A stretch of DNA of 64,000 bases from Prunus persica (Eukaryota; Streptophyta; Magnoliopsida; Rosales; Rosaceae): the NCBI RefSeq assembly GCF_000346465.2, contig NC_034009.1, positions 19,301,606-19,365,605 on the forward strand, read 5' to 3'. Below are positions 46,620-58,265 of this stretch, piece by piece (the first letter of the stretch is position 1; each line of letters begins with the position of its first letter). The position numbers were made by a program, and so were the translations under genes. The notes beneath the pieces were generated by a model that searched no databases, was not told the origin of the DNA, and was given only the letters and a program-made list of their open reading frames with translations.

Positions 46620-47350
46620 AAAAAATACAGTTGTCCATAAGCAACATCCTTCGGGAGACGCAGGGCTATAATCAAAAGCATCCTTCGGGAGACGCAGCCC
46701 GTAAAGAAGCGTCTTAAGGGAGACGCAGGGTGCACCAGGAAATTCCTAAGGAAAGTATCCAGGTTCCTATTCGTTTCCTAAGGGGGCAGGATAGTCATAC
46801 AATTGACCATAAAAAACATCCTAAGGAAGACCTAGGGCGATGACTAGAAGCGTCCTTTAGGAGACGTAGCCCGCAAAGCAGCGTACTAAGGAAAACGCAG
46901 GGTGTGCCAGAAATTTCTTAAAAGGAGATTACCATGCTTCCTGCGAGAAGTATCCAGGTTGCTATTTGTTTCCTAAGGGGGGTTAGGATAGTTAAACAGT
47001 TGCCCATAAAAAGAGTCCTAAGGGAGAGACGCAAGACGACGACCAGAAACATCCTTCGGGAGATGCATCCCACAAAGCAGCGTCCTAAAGGAGCCGCAAG
47101 GTGCGCTTGAAATTTTCTAAAGAAGGTATTCAGGTTCCTATCCGTTTTCTAAGGGGAGCAGGATAGTCATACATTTGTCCATAAGCAGTGTCCTAAGGGA
47201 GATGCAGGGCAGCGACCAGAAGGGTCCTAAGTGTTTTCTGGAAAATGCAGAACACGCCAGGAGTCCCTCAAGGAGGACCCTGGCTTTTGCCAAAATCCTA
47301 AGGGAAATGTACAGGCAAGACACTAGTCGGTTACTTAAGCAGTTCACAAG
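46620..47350. repeat. Tandem repeats in the Tat 3' region
   Basis: About four diverged units of 170-197 bp begin near 46629, 46799, 46996 and 47171. Each starts with a CA(G/A/T)TTG(T/A/C)CCATAA-like word and contains several (C)CTAAGGGAGACGCAGG-type words, so the unit itself has a short-period substructure. Hypervariable 3' tandem repeats are known in Tat-lineage elements. Confidence 0.8.
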
Positions 47351-47508
47351 ACAATATGCAAATTGAAGTTGAAAAATAAAGACTGAAATTTCCATAGCAA
47401 AGTGACCAACTGGCCAAGTTCAAACAAAAAAAAGATGGTCAAACAAAATCAATTATTCTAAACAAAAAGCAAACTACAAAAGCTAAAAAGAAATAAAAGA
47501 GTCTTCTT

Positions 47509-47998
47509 CTACTCCGAAATACGAGCAAAAGATCCCTGATCTGCAGCCTCTTCAGCGTCCACCTGATCAACCACGCTCTCAGCAGCTCCACATGCCTGAT
47601 CTATGACGTCTGCCATTACCTCATCAGCTACATCCTCCTCTGCTTCACCCTTTCCAGTTGCCGCCTCTTCAGCTCATTTCATGTTCACAGCGTTAAGCTG
47701 CTCACTTTGCACAGGGAGCAAGTCAGGATAGAGCATCTTGATGTCTTTATCCCTAATGGCATAGAAGGGATCATTTCCATTTGTACAGTCCAAGTAGCCC
47801 AACTTGTACGCATCCATGGCAGCTTCAGACTTGGATTCTTCAACAGACTTATGATAGGTGCGAAATCTAGCCAAAAGCTTGTCATAGCTATGAGAAATCT
47901 ACACGGAAGTAAGGATCTTTTATACTTGCCAAGTCAACAGCAGAAGAGTTAAGCTCGGAATCCTTCTCAGCAAGGGAACTCTTCAACTCAGATACCAT
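47509..47998 (-). pseudogene. Antisense ORF of the Tat element
   Basis: On the strand opposite to gag-pol, an ATG at 47998 starts MVSELKSSLAEKDSELNSSA, a Leu/Ser/Glu segment likely to coil. After a frame change near 47895 it continues LLARFRTYHKSVEESKSEAA and GYLDCTNGNDPFYAIRDKDI, has a TGA after NAVNMK, then a strongly acidic Ala/Glu/Val/Asp tail ending ARISE and TAG at 47509. Antisense ORFs in this position are known from Tat elements such as Grande. It has no assigned function. Codon-level order in both frames suggests it was once translated. Confidence 0.65.
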
Positions 47999-48560
47999 CT
48001 TCAAAAGACATGGTCAACGGACAACTGCACGAAGAGAAGAAAATTCTAGAAGTTAGAATACAAAAAAAAAAAAAAAAGGGCAGTAGTAGAAAAAAAGAAA
48101 GGGTTGGAAAAAAGAAAGAAACAGCCCAGTATGAACAGCCCAACGCGTGCACCCCATCCTCTAGCCCAGCATGAAGGCCCACATTGCGCAGACCAGCGTA
48201 TGCTCTAGCACGCATCCTGGCCCAGTTCCATCGAAGCCCAGCTAGCACCTCCAAGCTGAGCGCACATCTCAGCCTGGCCCGTTCTCCAGCTCAAGCACGC
48301 AAGGCCCGCTTGCCTAGCCCAGGCCCACGTCGCGGGCAAGGCCCAGCCCGTCTCCAAGCCTTTGCTCCAAAGCCCAGTGCCTCCATCCTTCTGCCTTGGG
48401 CTCTGCTCTTACATGCTTTCCATTCAAGCCTAGCGCACGCAAGCCCAGCTCTAGTTCTTTGGCGCATGCTGGCCCTGCCAACTCCATTCCAAATCTTTGT
48501 CCATAGACTAACGAACTTGCAACTCATGCTGGACCACCCCTTTGCTGACAAAAATCGAAA

Positions 48561-48592
<32 letters not shown>

Positions 48593-48962
48593 ATATATAT
48601 ATATATATTTACGAGCTCAACTTACTTTGGATGCACGGCAACTCCTCTCTTCAACAAGCAGTACAAATTCTCCAAGATCTTTCTCAAGCTAGAAAGTAGA
48701 GAAGTTAAGTTTGCGAAGTGAGAAAGAGTGAAGAGAAGCCTTGTATTTATACAAGTTGGACAACCCGGTGAATGAGGAATTGCAAGCTCATTCCTACTGG
48801 GAATCCAACTCCAAGAACAGTCAGAAGCCTACACCAACTGGGAATCCGATTTGCAAAAGGAGTCCAACTCATAGAATAAAGCACAGACACAGTTGGAGAG
48901 CCAAAAAAATAATTTAATCTCCTACATGCCATACAAGCGCCATGCAGAAGCTGGGGGGCATT
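47999..48962. other. Tat 3' non-coding region and polypurine tract
   Basis: It contains a GC-rich stretch with repeated AGCCCAG(C)/GGCCC words (48120-48480), an (AT)n run at 48561-48608 and, just before the 3' LTR, the purine tract GCTGGGGGGCA (about 48950-48960). A 171-codon plus-strand frame across the GC-rich part shows no conserved feature and is probably spurious. Confidence 0.6.
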
Positions 48963-49383
48963 TATGGGAGCAAATATTTTCGTCGACAATCAAGGCACGC
49001 CATGTAGAAAAGAAGATTATCTCTTAAATTAATAAATTGAACCAATTTATTTGGCCAATTAATCAATAGGGATAATATCTGAATTAATATTTAATAAGAT
49101 AATATCATTAATTTAGATATTATCCTAATAAAGAGAGGATAATATCATTAATTCAGATTTTATCCTAATAAAGAGAAGATAATATCATTAATTCATATAT
49201 TATCTCAATAAAGAGATATAATCAAGTCCGACTCGATCCCTATGAATTTGGGTAAAGAATAAACTCATTATAATAAGAGTTTATTCTCTACAAAACCTAG
49301 CCCCGAGACTCCTATAAATAGATGACTTCATTCATCATTCAAAGGACATCTGAACCTACTCCTAAACCCGATAAACATACCCG

Positions 49384-49421
<38 letters not shown>

Positions 49422-49677
49422 CTCTCCATATTTTCTCCACACGGCTCCAGCCACCCGGTTCACACTATACATACAACTCCGTACCCTTTGCTTAGCTATT
49501 ATTTTCCTACAAACACTCGAACTAACTTAGACATCGGAGGGCCTTTGGCCAACACCCCCCGGGCGTGGTCTATTTACTCTGGTGTTTTTTACATGAATCG
49601 AGGAAGAGAGAGAAGAAAGATCGAAGGTTGAAGGATCTAGAAGCGAATATTCTCCCACAAGATTATTTGCACAAACA
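48963..49677 (+). repeat. Tat 3' LTR, 715 bp
   Basis: It aligns along its length with the 5' LTR. The start reads TATGGGAG (5' copy TGTGGGAG) and the end TTTGCACAAACA. It has three copies of the 40-bp AATATCATTAATT repeat against two in the 5' LTR, and a shorter (CT)n run, which together explain most of the length difference. Confidence 0.92.
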
Positions 49678-49682
49678 AGTCC

Positions 49683-51395
49683 AATTCCTCCAAAATCAAG
49701 GGTTGAATTCCTAATTTTGGGTACACCCCACTTGCATTTTCATTTCTTTATGTGAAGCAAACACATAAGTAATTCGTAATTGGAATCCAACTCCTTATTT
49801 TGATTTCGATTATGGATTAGTAAATGTTGTGCGAAGACCAATTTAGTCTCAAGTAGTTAGGATCATCATTGATAAGAAGAAAGACGTTCACCTATAAAAT
49901 GATAAAATCTTCAAGTATTTGAAGACAGACCAGAAATAAAGTTGAAACGATGAGGAAATCCTATGAAACACTATTTCTGAGTGAAGAAAAACTACGAATG
50001 AGCAAATATCGGCTGTAGCATCTTAAGAGTAAATACAATTCTACTCCCATATTTCATCTATTTCACAACAAAAACTCTCCATATATTTAAAGCCATAATG
50101 ATATGCATAACTATAACGAGGCGATTGTGCATCAATATTGTATCGATATTGGCGAAAAAGATATCCAGAGTCTACTCACTTCTAGGAAGAACCCCTCCTT
50201 CTCTTCATCTCGCAGGATCTGGTTAAACCACCCACAAATTGACTTGATAATGATTCATTTTACTCAACTGAGTAAGTAATGCCCAAGAATTATCCGTATT
50301 ACTCAACAGTGGCAGCCCATAAAACCCAGTAAAAGACACCATCACTTTGCTTCCCCAACATTTTCAATCTTTTCACCAATAAAATTATCTTAATATTTCC
50401 TTGACAAACAAATCTACACGATCTTTCCACATAAGTGCTAAATCCCACCTCGCCTCCCTCACCCATGACCATTTGTGGATGCTCATTGCCCAAACATGTG
50501 ATTAAACTAAGGTTCTCAACATTTTCACATGTGATGTTGAGTACATCATATCTTGCAAAGAAACACAATAACTGAACCTTCTTGGCAACGTATAACCTTT
50601 AGCGCATGAATTGTCCAAGGGTTCCCACACCCTTGGTACTTTTGCCTTTGAAGATTTGTGGATGTCAGCGGGGTTAAGTAGAATCAACCTCCATCAATTG
50701 TGTGTACAGAAAAGTTAGAGAATAAAAACTTCTTCACTGGACACTTCTTCTTAATGGGCAACAAAGGCTAAGCAGGATAAGATTATAGTTGATCAAGAAC
50801 AATGAGTTAAAAGTTGATCGAGTAACATAAGTTAACTTAGTTGGTGACATGATATCGATACATTATTAATGGCATATTGAGAGTCAACTCACTTCTAGGA
50901 GGAAACTTCTCCTTCTCTTCATTACGTAGGATCTACTTAATATCACCCAAACATAGCTCAAGTGGATGATTTCTCTAACCCAACTAAGTAAGTAAAGCCC
51001 AAGATTTAGCCATATTACTCACAGATGGCTACCTATAACACCCATTTAAATGACATCGCTTCCTTCCCCAACATTTCCAATCTTTATACAAATACAATGA
51101 TCTAAATAACACTCCAAAGTATAGAGTGCTAAACTTTAACTGGTTATAATGGCGTAAACTAATAATGGCAAAGGATTTTTATTATAATGGTGGAGGAGTT
51201 TAAATATGATGGAAAATTGGAAATGATGAAAGAAAGGAAGGAATGATGTGAAGTGATTGTGAGAAAAATGAAAAAGGAGAAGAATGAGATAAAATTTGGG
51301 AGGGGGGTCAGATCAGTTCATGGGGTGACGTTTTGAATTTGAAGAGACGAGGAGAGCGGGGGTTAGTTGTCTTTTTTTTGGGAACCCACAAATTA
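49683..51395. other. Non-coding region with a diverged direct repeat
   Basis: No recognisable gene. 50150-50400 and 50863-51110 are diverged direct copies about 713 bp apart (shared: CTCACTTCTAGGA, CTCCTTCTCTTCAT, AGGATCT, CCCAACATTT, CCAATCTTT). On the minus strand 50687-50299 gives two open pieces (NPADIHKSSKAKVPRVWEPL; HPQMVMGEGGEVGFSTYVER) that could be exons of an unknown gene, but no domain is recognised. Confidence 0.35.
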
Positions 51396-51399
51396 CACC

Positions 51400-51990
51400 T
51401 ATATATATATATGCAACTTTTTCTAAGTTGAACTAAAATAAGCATATGTGTCATATCCTTTGGCATACTCGGAAGGAACTATATGCTGGATTTCCATAGC
51501 CACTAGTAATGCAAAAGTTGCTAGTGTAGAAGGTCGAGATAACATATCTCACAACTTATTTGTTGCTTCTTTCTTGTACTTGATCACAATATTAAATTAT
51601 TGTAGGTAAGACATCCATTTCATATGTCGATCTTGTTGCAACTTTGATTGTGTATTTAAAAACTGAAGATGTTTATGGTATGAGTGAACCACAACTTCGT
51701 TCCTTAAAAAGTAAGCTCTCCAATGCTTCACTGCTTGATATAATGCACATAGTGACTTTTTGTAAGTCGTATAATTCAATACTGGTCCACTAAACATCTC
51801 AGGATGGCAAGCTACTGGTTTCCATCATTAAATAAAATGGCTCCCTTGGCATAGTTAGACTCATCTTCTTTAACTTCACATGGCTTTTGTAGATTGGCAA
51901 GGCTAACACCGGGGCCTCGGTAATCTTTTGTTTTAACAATTGGAAAGATTCCTCATGATTTTTTGACAATTCAAAAATTTTATTGGCCTT
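51400..51990 (-). pseudogene. Ty3/Gypsy RNase H relic
   Basis: On the minus strand: SFQLLKQKITEAPVLALP (end of RT/connection), then FSGPVLNYTTYKKSLCALYQ, KHWRAYFLRNEVVVHSYHKH and SKLQQDRHMKWMSYLQ, continuing after a stop as FNIVIKYKKEATNKL and DMLSRPSTLA. These are the landmarks of Gypsy RNase H and its link to integrase. The Asp-containing first strand is degenerate, no LTR pair is found, and stops are frequent. Confidence 0.72.
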
Positions 51991-52014
51991 TGTGTGAAAA
52001 TGTAATTATCACGC

Positions 52015-52769
52015 CCCAAATTCACAACAAATTCACTAAAAGTATAATTAAATTTACACTCATTAACTTGCTCAATTAGAAGTACCAGGATCTACAAGGT
52101 TACCCAATCAAACTCTTTACACACTTCCATTTCCACATAGTGATTTCAATTTTTGTACAACATTACAATCTAAAGTTTCCAAACAAACAGTTCTTCATTA
52201 GAGCAGTCAATACATCACAATTAGCCAATCTTCTGCTCTGAGCTAATATGAAATGGAAGGGAAAAGGGTGAGCTACAAAGGTCAGTAAGGAGCTATATAT
52301 GGCCACAAGTGAGTGTGAGGATCACAAATATACAATACGTGAAAATGTAACTGAAAAGAGTGCACAAAGCAAAACTGAGCAATTGGGCTGAGATACAATT
52401 CATAGTCAGAATTAGAGAAAACAATAACAATAAGATAGCTTATGTAAACCTCGTTAAGGTTTACAATGAGGCTTTATTCCTATGGCGGTCGTATGAGCCA
52501 TATTAATAGCTGGCTAGAGGTCCTGACTCCTTCAAAAGAAGTCACAATCACTATAATTCACATGGTTTGAATTAACCACAAGTTTAGATGCTATTCAATG
52601 ATTGGTAGAGTTGTTTAACAATCAAATTAAGACAAATATAGTTGAGGTTACAATGAAACAAGGTTGTGATATCAGGAGAAACAATAGAACCATGAACAAC
52701 AACTCAATCCCCAAAAAAACTAAAAGATTCAAAAAGATGGAAGCAAAGCAAAGCAAACACCATCATAGA
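52015..52769. other. Probable LTR fragment, unassigned
   Basis: It starts near ATCACGCCCCAAATTC, resembling the TGTCACGCCCC start of some plant LTRs, but no end or partner could be fixed. It is interrupted by A4 and resumes at 55669-55704. No coding frame. Confidence 0.35.
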
Positions 52770-52774
52770 TAACT

Positions 52775-55663
52775 CGACAAGACCCGAACCAAATTCCCCT
52801 TTGGAATTTGAGTTGAACCCTGCGTATGTCCGACACCTGGCAGGTGCCAAGCACACTAGACCAAATTGCCCTTCTAACGAAATCCAAAGTTCCTTTAGGG
52901 TTTGACTTCTGCCGAAAATCGGCAGAGTCTCCCCTATAAATTGCTCAATTCCCAAACTTTTTCAACTGTACAACAAGCAATATAAATAACCACAACCGTT
53001 CAGCATGCACAATAATAGAATTCATGCAACCAAACCTCAAATCTTTATGGCCTCAGGCCTCTTTAAATCAAATAATTCGTTCTGCCAACTGAAATTGATC
53101 CCAACTTTTAGAACAACATGAATACTTTAACAGATTTCAAAATAAATTAACTGAACACCTTTTCAATCACTTGGTCTTGTGCTGCACCTAGTAACTCTAG
53201 GTTGCCTATGTACCCTTAACAAGGGATTAAGCCACATGTAGTTCTTTCCCTTTATTTTATTGACAAGTTATGTATTCAACTTTTATGTTTACCACATATT
53301 TTGCAAAATCAAATAAGAAAAGAAATTAAAAGGGAAAATAACATAATGAGAGTAGAATAACTTTTAAATTGGAAAGAAACACAAAGAGAACAAAACGGGT
53401 ATAGAAAATCAAGTAACGACATGGTAAAATAAAACTTCACTTAAGAAAATAATCATGAATTATACAAAATCATTAAAACTTCGAAAACCCTTAATCCTTG
53501 TCTCTTAAGTAGGAAAACATATATTAAAACCTTCGCTCATAAATACCAAGATAAAATCATCAATTTATAGTTAAAACATCTCAAAACTTAAATACTCTCC
53601 ACCTAGGCGTACCCCCATTAATGATTCGTCAATTCTAATGATATTCCGTCAATTCCAATCATATTCCAAGTATCACATAAACGACACATCCTCGCAAGTC
53701 TCATAAACACAGAGTTAACTCGAGCAGCATTCCTCTTAAGACTCAAGGGACACCTAGTCAACCTGAGCCGCACATCCTCGCGGAACTCGGGGGACATGTA
53801 GTCAGCCCGAGAATGCATACCCTCGCACCACATTTTTCAGCATCCCCGAAACTCGTGGGGCATTGTTATAATTGACAAAAGTATTTCAAAGGCACCTAGG
53901 GGGGTACTCCTATGGTGGGTTTGAAAACCATATTATGACACTTATCATAAAATTTCTCTTGTTCCACAAATCCGCTTTCACAAACCCATTTTCCAAATCT
54001 TTTCTCAACTTCCCAAAATTAGTTCTTACATGGGTAGCCAAAATCCTTTCTCAACCATAAAGCTCATAAAGATACAAAATATTCACAAACCTCATTATCA
54101 AATTAAAGTCCAATAATCTCAACCATAATCTTGTAAACCCGTCAAAATCCCAAGGTAATTCAAATATTAATCAACCTTGTTTACATATAAATTTCAAATA
54201 ATACTATATTCCACTATTAAAACAATAGTCTTTCATAGATAGCCAGATATCACTCAGTCATATACTTTAATAATAATAATAATAATAATAATAATAGATA
54301 AATAACAAGATAATCTTCGAATATCAAAATAACACCCAAGAATACCATAAAACACTATAACTTAAACTCAAAATCCAAACATAAACAAAATAGTTCACAT
54401 AAAAATCAAGCCTCGTTTACATGGTCATTCTAGCACTTCTCGAAGGGTGAAACTATCTCAGAAGACTCACGGTCAACAGAGGGTCAAACTTTCTAAATTG
54501 GGTCAACGGGACCTGCGGGGCCCATGACTTCCCATTTCTGAACCAAGAGTTCCTATGGGTTCAACAAGGTTTACTAAACCTGTCCTTCAAGTTTGGTCCG
54601 AATCGAACAGTCGGATAGCTCACAATTGCACGATCGGATGATAATCGTTTATCTAAACTTTGAACTATTGAATATGAGTATCCAGGACACCAATTCTCGA
54701 TCCGTGAATTTCTGCACAATCTTAGAGGTTGCCTAGATCAACACATTTGAAAATGAAGTCTATCCAACGGTCCAAACATATCGAACCTAGATAACGCCTA
54801 ATATGTGATATCCGATCGATAGTCAAACGGTAACCAAATTGAAATCCGAGCATACCATCGTGCTTGGGATGATGTAAGGATCATTCTAGGATAAAAACCC
54901 AACCTTTTCACCCCACCGACAAGCTCTGCTACCGCCAGCAGGTGTCCAGAGTAATTTTACGGCGATCGGAAAACTCCAAACCGCATGCCAATAATCATAC
55001 TTACAGATCAAGGACTTCAAGGGGAGTAACTTTATACCTTGGCTCGAAGATCAATTCCACTGTTAAAGCCCTCGAACGAACGATTTTGTCTCTTGCAAAA
55101 CCTAGAAATTTTTGGATTTTGGATTTGACAATTTCTACTTGAAATTAGGTAGGGTCTTTGAGGGAAAACACATGGGGGGGGGGGGGGTATGGGAGTGTTT
55201 TGGGTATGATTGCAAAGCTTGGGGTGGCCGGAGTTGGCTAGAATACGTGTCGGAAGCTGCTGTTTGAGAACAACCTATTTTGGCTCGGTTTTGGCTCGAA
55301 TTTTGGGTTTAATTATTTGGATTTGGGGGCTGGAAATTGGTATGGATACGAAGAAGAGAGAAAGATGAAGAGTTTGCAAGTTCTGGCGTTGGAATTAGTC
55401 ACTGGACGGAGGAGAAATCTCCGTCTGAAGGCTGGTTGTGGAGCTAAGGAGAAATTTAAGATTATGCCATTGAGCTTCCGTAGATCATAACTTCTTCATC
55501 ATAACTCCGATTTGAGCCTACTATCTCGACGTGTTCTACACAACGGTACAATTGAAATCCCCAGATAACTTCTCGAACAAAAAGTCAACTTTTAAACCAT
55601 TAAAATATTCCCAGGGTAAAATTGCCTTTTAATTAAATATTAATTTAGGATCGGGTTATTACA
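52775..55663 (+). mobile_element. Family-A giant solo LTR, copy A4, 2889 bp
   Basis: It starts CGACAAGACCCG (first base T to C) and ends GATCGGGTTATTACA. A perfect TAACT duplication flanks it (52770-52774, 55664-55668). It belongs with A1 to the subfamily having CTCGAGCCGCA/CCTCGCGGAACTCGGG repeats (53690-53830). It has an (AAT)n run near 54268-54295 and a G run near 55172-55188. Short ORFs are without features. Confidence 0.88.
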
Positions 55664-56306
55664 TAACTTTCCTGATTTCATAAGCCTGAAACTATGATCC
55701 TAAGTAGGGGTGGGCATCTCATTCGAATTATTCGCGTACCGATCGCACCGTATCAATGATTTGGTTTGGTTTGATTAAATAATTTTTTTTTAATTTTAAT
55801 TATTATGATTCAATCCGTGCCGAAATCTTTGGTTAATTTATGATTCGATCCGTACCAATATTTATAATTTTTTTAGTATTTAAATACTAATATATACATG
55901 TCAACTTATTAGTGGTGGAGTTGAAAGTTATCCAATGCTGCGAAACACTAGAAGACATCACAACATAACCCAAAATTAACTCTGTTGTTTTTCTCATTCA
56001 ACCACTCAAACCTCAAACACCCAATCTCTAACCCCCTCAAGCATCTGATATCTCATCTTTTTGTCAACTCAAATCAACTGCACCATCACCGTCTCTAACC
56101 CACAAGCAGCTCACAAGCACCATCGCCGTCTCTAACCCACAATATTGTGCGACATCATTTTGGGTTATCATTGGTTGCATGAGGTTTGCTTTTCTGCTCT
56201 TTTTACTCTTCACTCCCTGCTTGTTCTTTTTAATTGGCTTTTTAATTGGTTTTCAGTTTTGAGGGAGTTATAAGGGAACCTATGGATTTTTAATTCAACA
56301 CTAGAG

Positions 56307-58263
56307 ATGGAGTCAGGTCAAAATGTTAGTGAGGTGTTTGAAAGATTTGATGTGAATCCTCTAGGCTTTGCTTCAATTGCACAGGTATTTCTATTCATGA
56401 GTAATTGAATAATTGTTTGCACAAGTATTTCCATCATAGAAATTACAATAATAATTGCAAAAGCTCTGCATCCAATCAATTACTTTAATTGAATAATTGT
56501 TTATTAAATAAGGGGCCCTAAATAAGTCCGTATGCTTTATTAAATATCAGTTTATTTTATGTTGTTGGTTGGACTGTATAATTATTTGTTTAATTCAATT
56601 AGGCTTGTTGTAAGTACAATTTACAAATTACTCCAACACCAAGCTATACTCTAACTAGGGATAGTTCATCAAATGTCCTTCCCACACTTCCACCAACGAA
56701 TAACTTAAAAAGAAAAGCTGCTTCTCGGTCTAATGTAATGACCCAAACCTAAAATTCATATTTATTAGTAATTTATTATGCGGAAAGACAATTTTGCCTT
56801 TGGAATAAATTATGAACGAAAAGTTGACTTTTTGTTGACTTTTTGACCGAAAAGGAATTTGACAAGTCCATATACACTGTTGCGTAGAGCACGATGAAAT
56901 GAGTTCATAGACACGAAGTGAGCTCGAATCGGAGTTTTAACGAAGAAAATGCAATTAAATATCACGAGGGGCAAAATGATAATTAAATGTTATCTTCGGA
57001 TTATATTTGTTACCTTCGGTTTAGTCAGCATGCTTGACAGTTGCCCCACGAGTTCCTTGGTACTCGAACTCGTGTGGAGCGAGTAATGCGGATAAAGGTG
57101 GACTACGGTTTCCTGAATCCTGCTAGTTGCGGCTCGGACTGACCTCGTGTCACTGAGACCTGCGAGTATGTGTCACCCATGGTGATGCAAGGAATTGACG
57201 GATACAAGGAATTGACGGAAATAGGGTACACCTAGGTGATAGTTTTAAACTGTTTTCAAATGTATATAATTATATACATGCATTGATTTCAGAAATAAAG
57301 AAGATAAGCGAGTTTGTATAACTGGTTTTACAGTGGGGTTAGTATGTTCTTATACTATTTTCTCAACTTTGTTTTTGGGTCCACTCACCCTTATTGTTGT
57401 TTTGCGCCCCCAGGCAGTAGACGTGCACAGGAATCCACCACCAGGCCACTTCCCATCTTCCGCGCCTTTCTTCTGATGTAGGATTTTGTTTGTGAACAGA
57501 TTCACTCTTTTGTAAATTCTTAGTAGTCGCTCTGATGTTTTGCCCTAGACTGAGATTTGAACTGTTGGAATGTATATATACACATGCTGGCAGTTGGTTG
57601 TATATATGTATACTTGTTTGGCAGGTGAAAATGTTTTGGTATTGAGCCAGTTACAAGGAAAACTCTGCCGGTTTTTCGGTAGACGTTAACCTTATTATTT
57701 TATCATGTTTTGTTTAGAAGGGCAAATAGGTCATTTGTGCCCGACATTCGCCAGGTGTCGGACACGCACAGGGTCTGGCTCGGATTCCAAAGCGGAATTT
57801 GGACCGGGTCCTGTCATCTAATGTGTGGAACATTTTGATAAGATAAAGAAAGAAGAAGGTACGAATGATGATGAACTTAGGTGTATATGTAAGTATTGTA
57901 AGCAAGATTATGGATGTGACTCCCGTAATGTTACTTCTTCCTTATTGTATCATTTAAAGGGTTTGTGTAAGACATCTCCTCTTAGAGATGTCAAAAGTAA
58001 AAAAACTCATATCATTTGACAAGAAGGAGGATCGGGGTAGTATAGTGAGTTGGTCATTTAGTAAGGAGAGATCTAGACTTGCATGTGCATAGATGATTAT
58101 CTGTGACGAGCTCCCATTTAGCCATGTAGAGAATGTGGGGTTTAGAGATTTAATGTGGGAAGTCCAACCAAAGTTTGATTCACCATCTCGTTGGACAATT
58201 GCTAGAGATGTGTGGAACCTCTTTCAATTAGAGAAGGGTAAAATCAAGAGTGTGTTAAGTCAC
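56307..58263 (+). pseudogene. hAT transposase fragment (BED finger), split by A5
   Basis: The first exon-like piece starts MESGQNVSEVFERFDVNPLG and ends at a GT splice donor near 56384. A second piece near 56600-56733 ends SRSN at the A5 junction and continues after A5 with VWNHFDKIKKEEG. The BED finger is CICKYCKQDYGCDSR...LLYHLKGLC. Downstream after a one-frame change: SFDKKEDRGSIVSWSFSKER, a TAG stop, then MIICDELPFSHVENVGF and RWTIARDVWNLFQLEKGKIK. These are landmarks of Ac-like plant transposases. The catalytic C-terminal half is missing. Confidence 0.8.
56734..57816 (-). mobile_element. Family-A solo LTR, copy A5, short form, 1083 bp
   Basis: Reverse orientation: the plus strand begins TGTAATGACCC (56734) and ends GGGTCCTGTCA (57816). 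A perfect TCTAA duplication flanks it (56729-56733, 57817-57821), lying in the hAT transposase codons. It keeps both family-A ends and the repeat block (57040-57200) but lacks about 1.7 kb seen in the other copies. Confidence 0.88.
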
Positions 58264-58265
58264 CC

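Larger units (their letters stand above)
40871..49677 (+). mobile_element. Tat-type Ty3/Gypsy retrotransposon, 8.8 kb, both LTRs
   Basis: The 5' LTR (40871-41577) and 3' LTR (48963-49677) are flanked by perfect AGTCC copies (40866-40870, 49678-49682). The order is LTR, leader, gag, (protease not found), RT, RNase H, integrase, long 3' region with tandem repeats and an antisense ORF, purine tract, LTR. Gag and integrase sequences plus the long 3' region fit the Tat lineage. Many frameshifts and stops make it non-autonomous. Gag and RT are separated by only about 400 bp, so an internal deletion removed most of the protease region. Confidence 0.92.
55705..58265 (+). mobile_element. hAT element of the TAGGGGTGGGCA family, truncated right
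   Basis: The left end TAGGGGTGGGCATCTCAT at 55705 is followed by subterminal GATTTGGTTTGG and CCGTACC-type words that match the right end of the 883-bp element at 6179-7061. It holds a transposase reading frame that A5 splits. The right terminus is not present: sequence changes to the Copia element at about 58266. Confidence 0.8.

Noticed and set aside
48184..48699. A 171-codon plus-strand ORF in the Tat 3' region
   Set aside because: It is built on GC-rich AGCCCAGC-type repeats and an (AT)n run that gives an Ile/Tyr tail; probably spurious.
57714..57905. Minus-strand ORF over the A5/hAT junction
   Set aside because: It spans the LTR end and opposes the hAT transposase frame; only family-A LTR sequence is translated.
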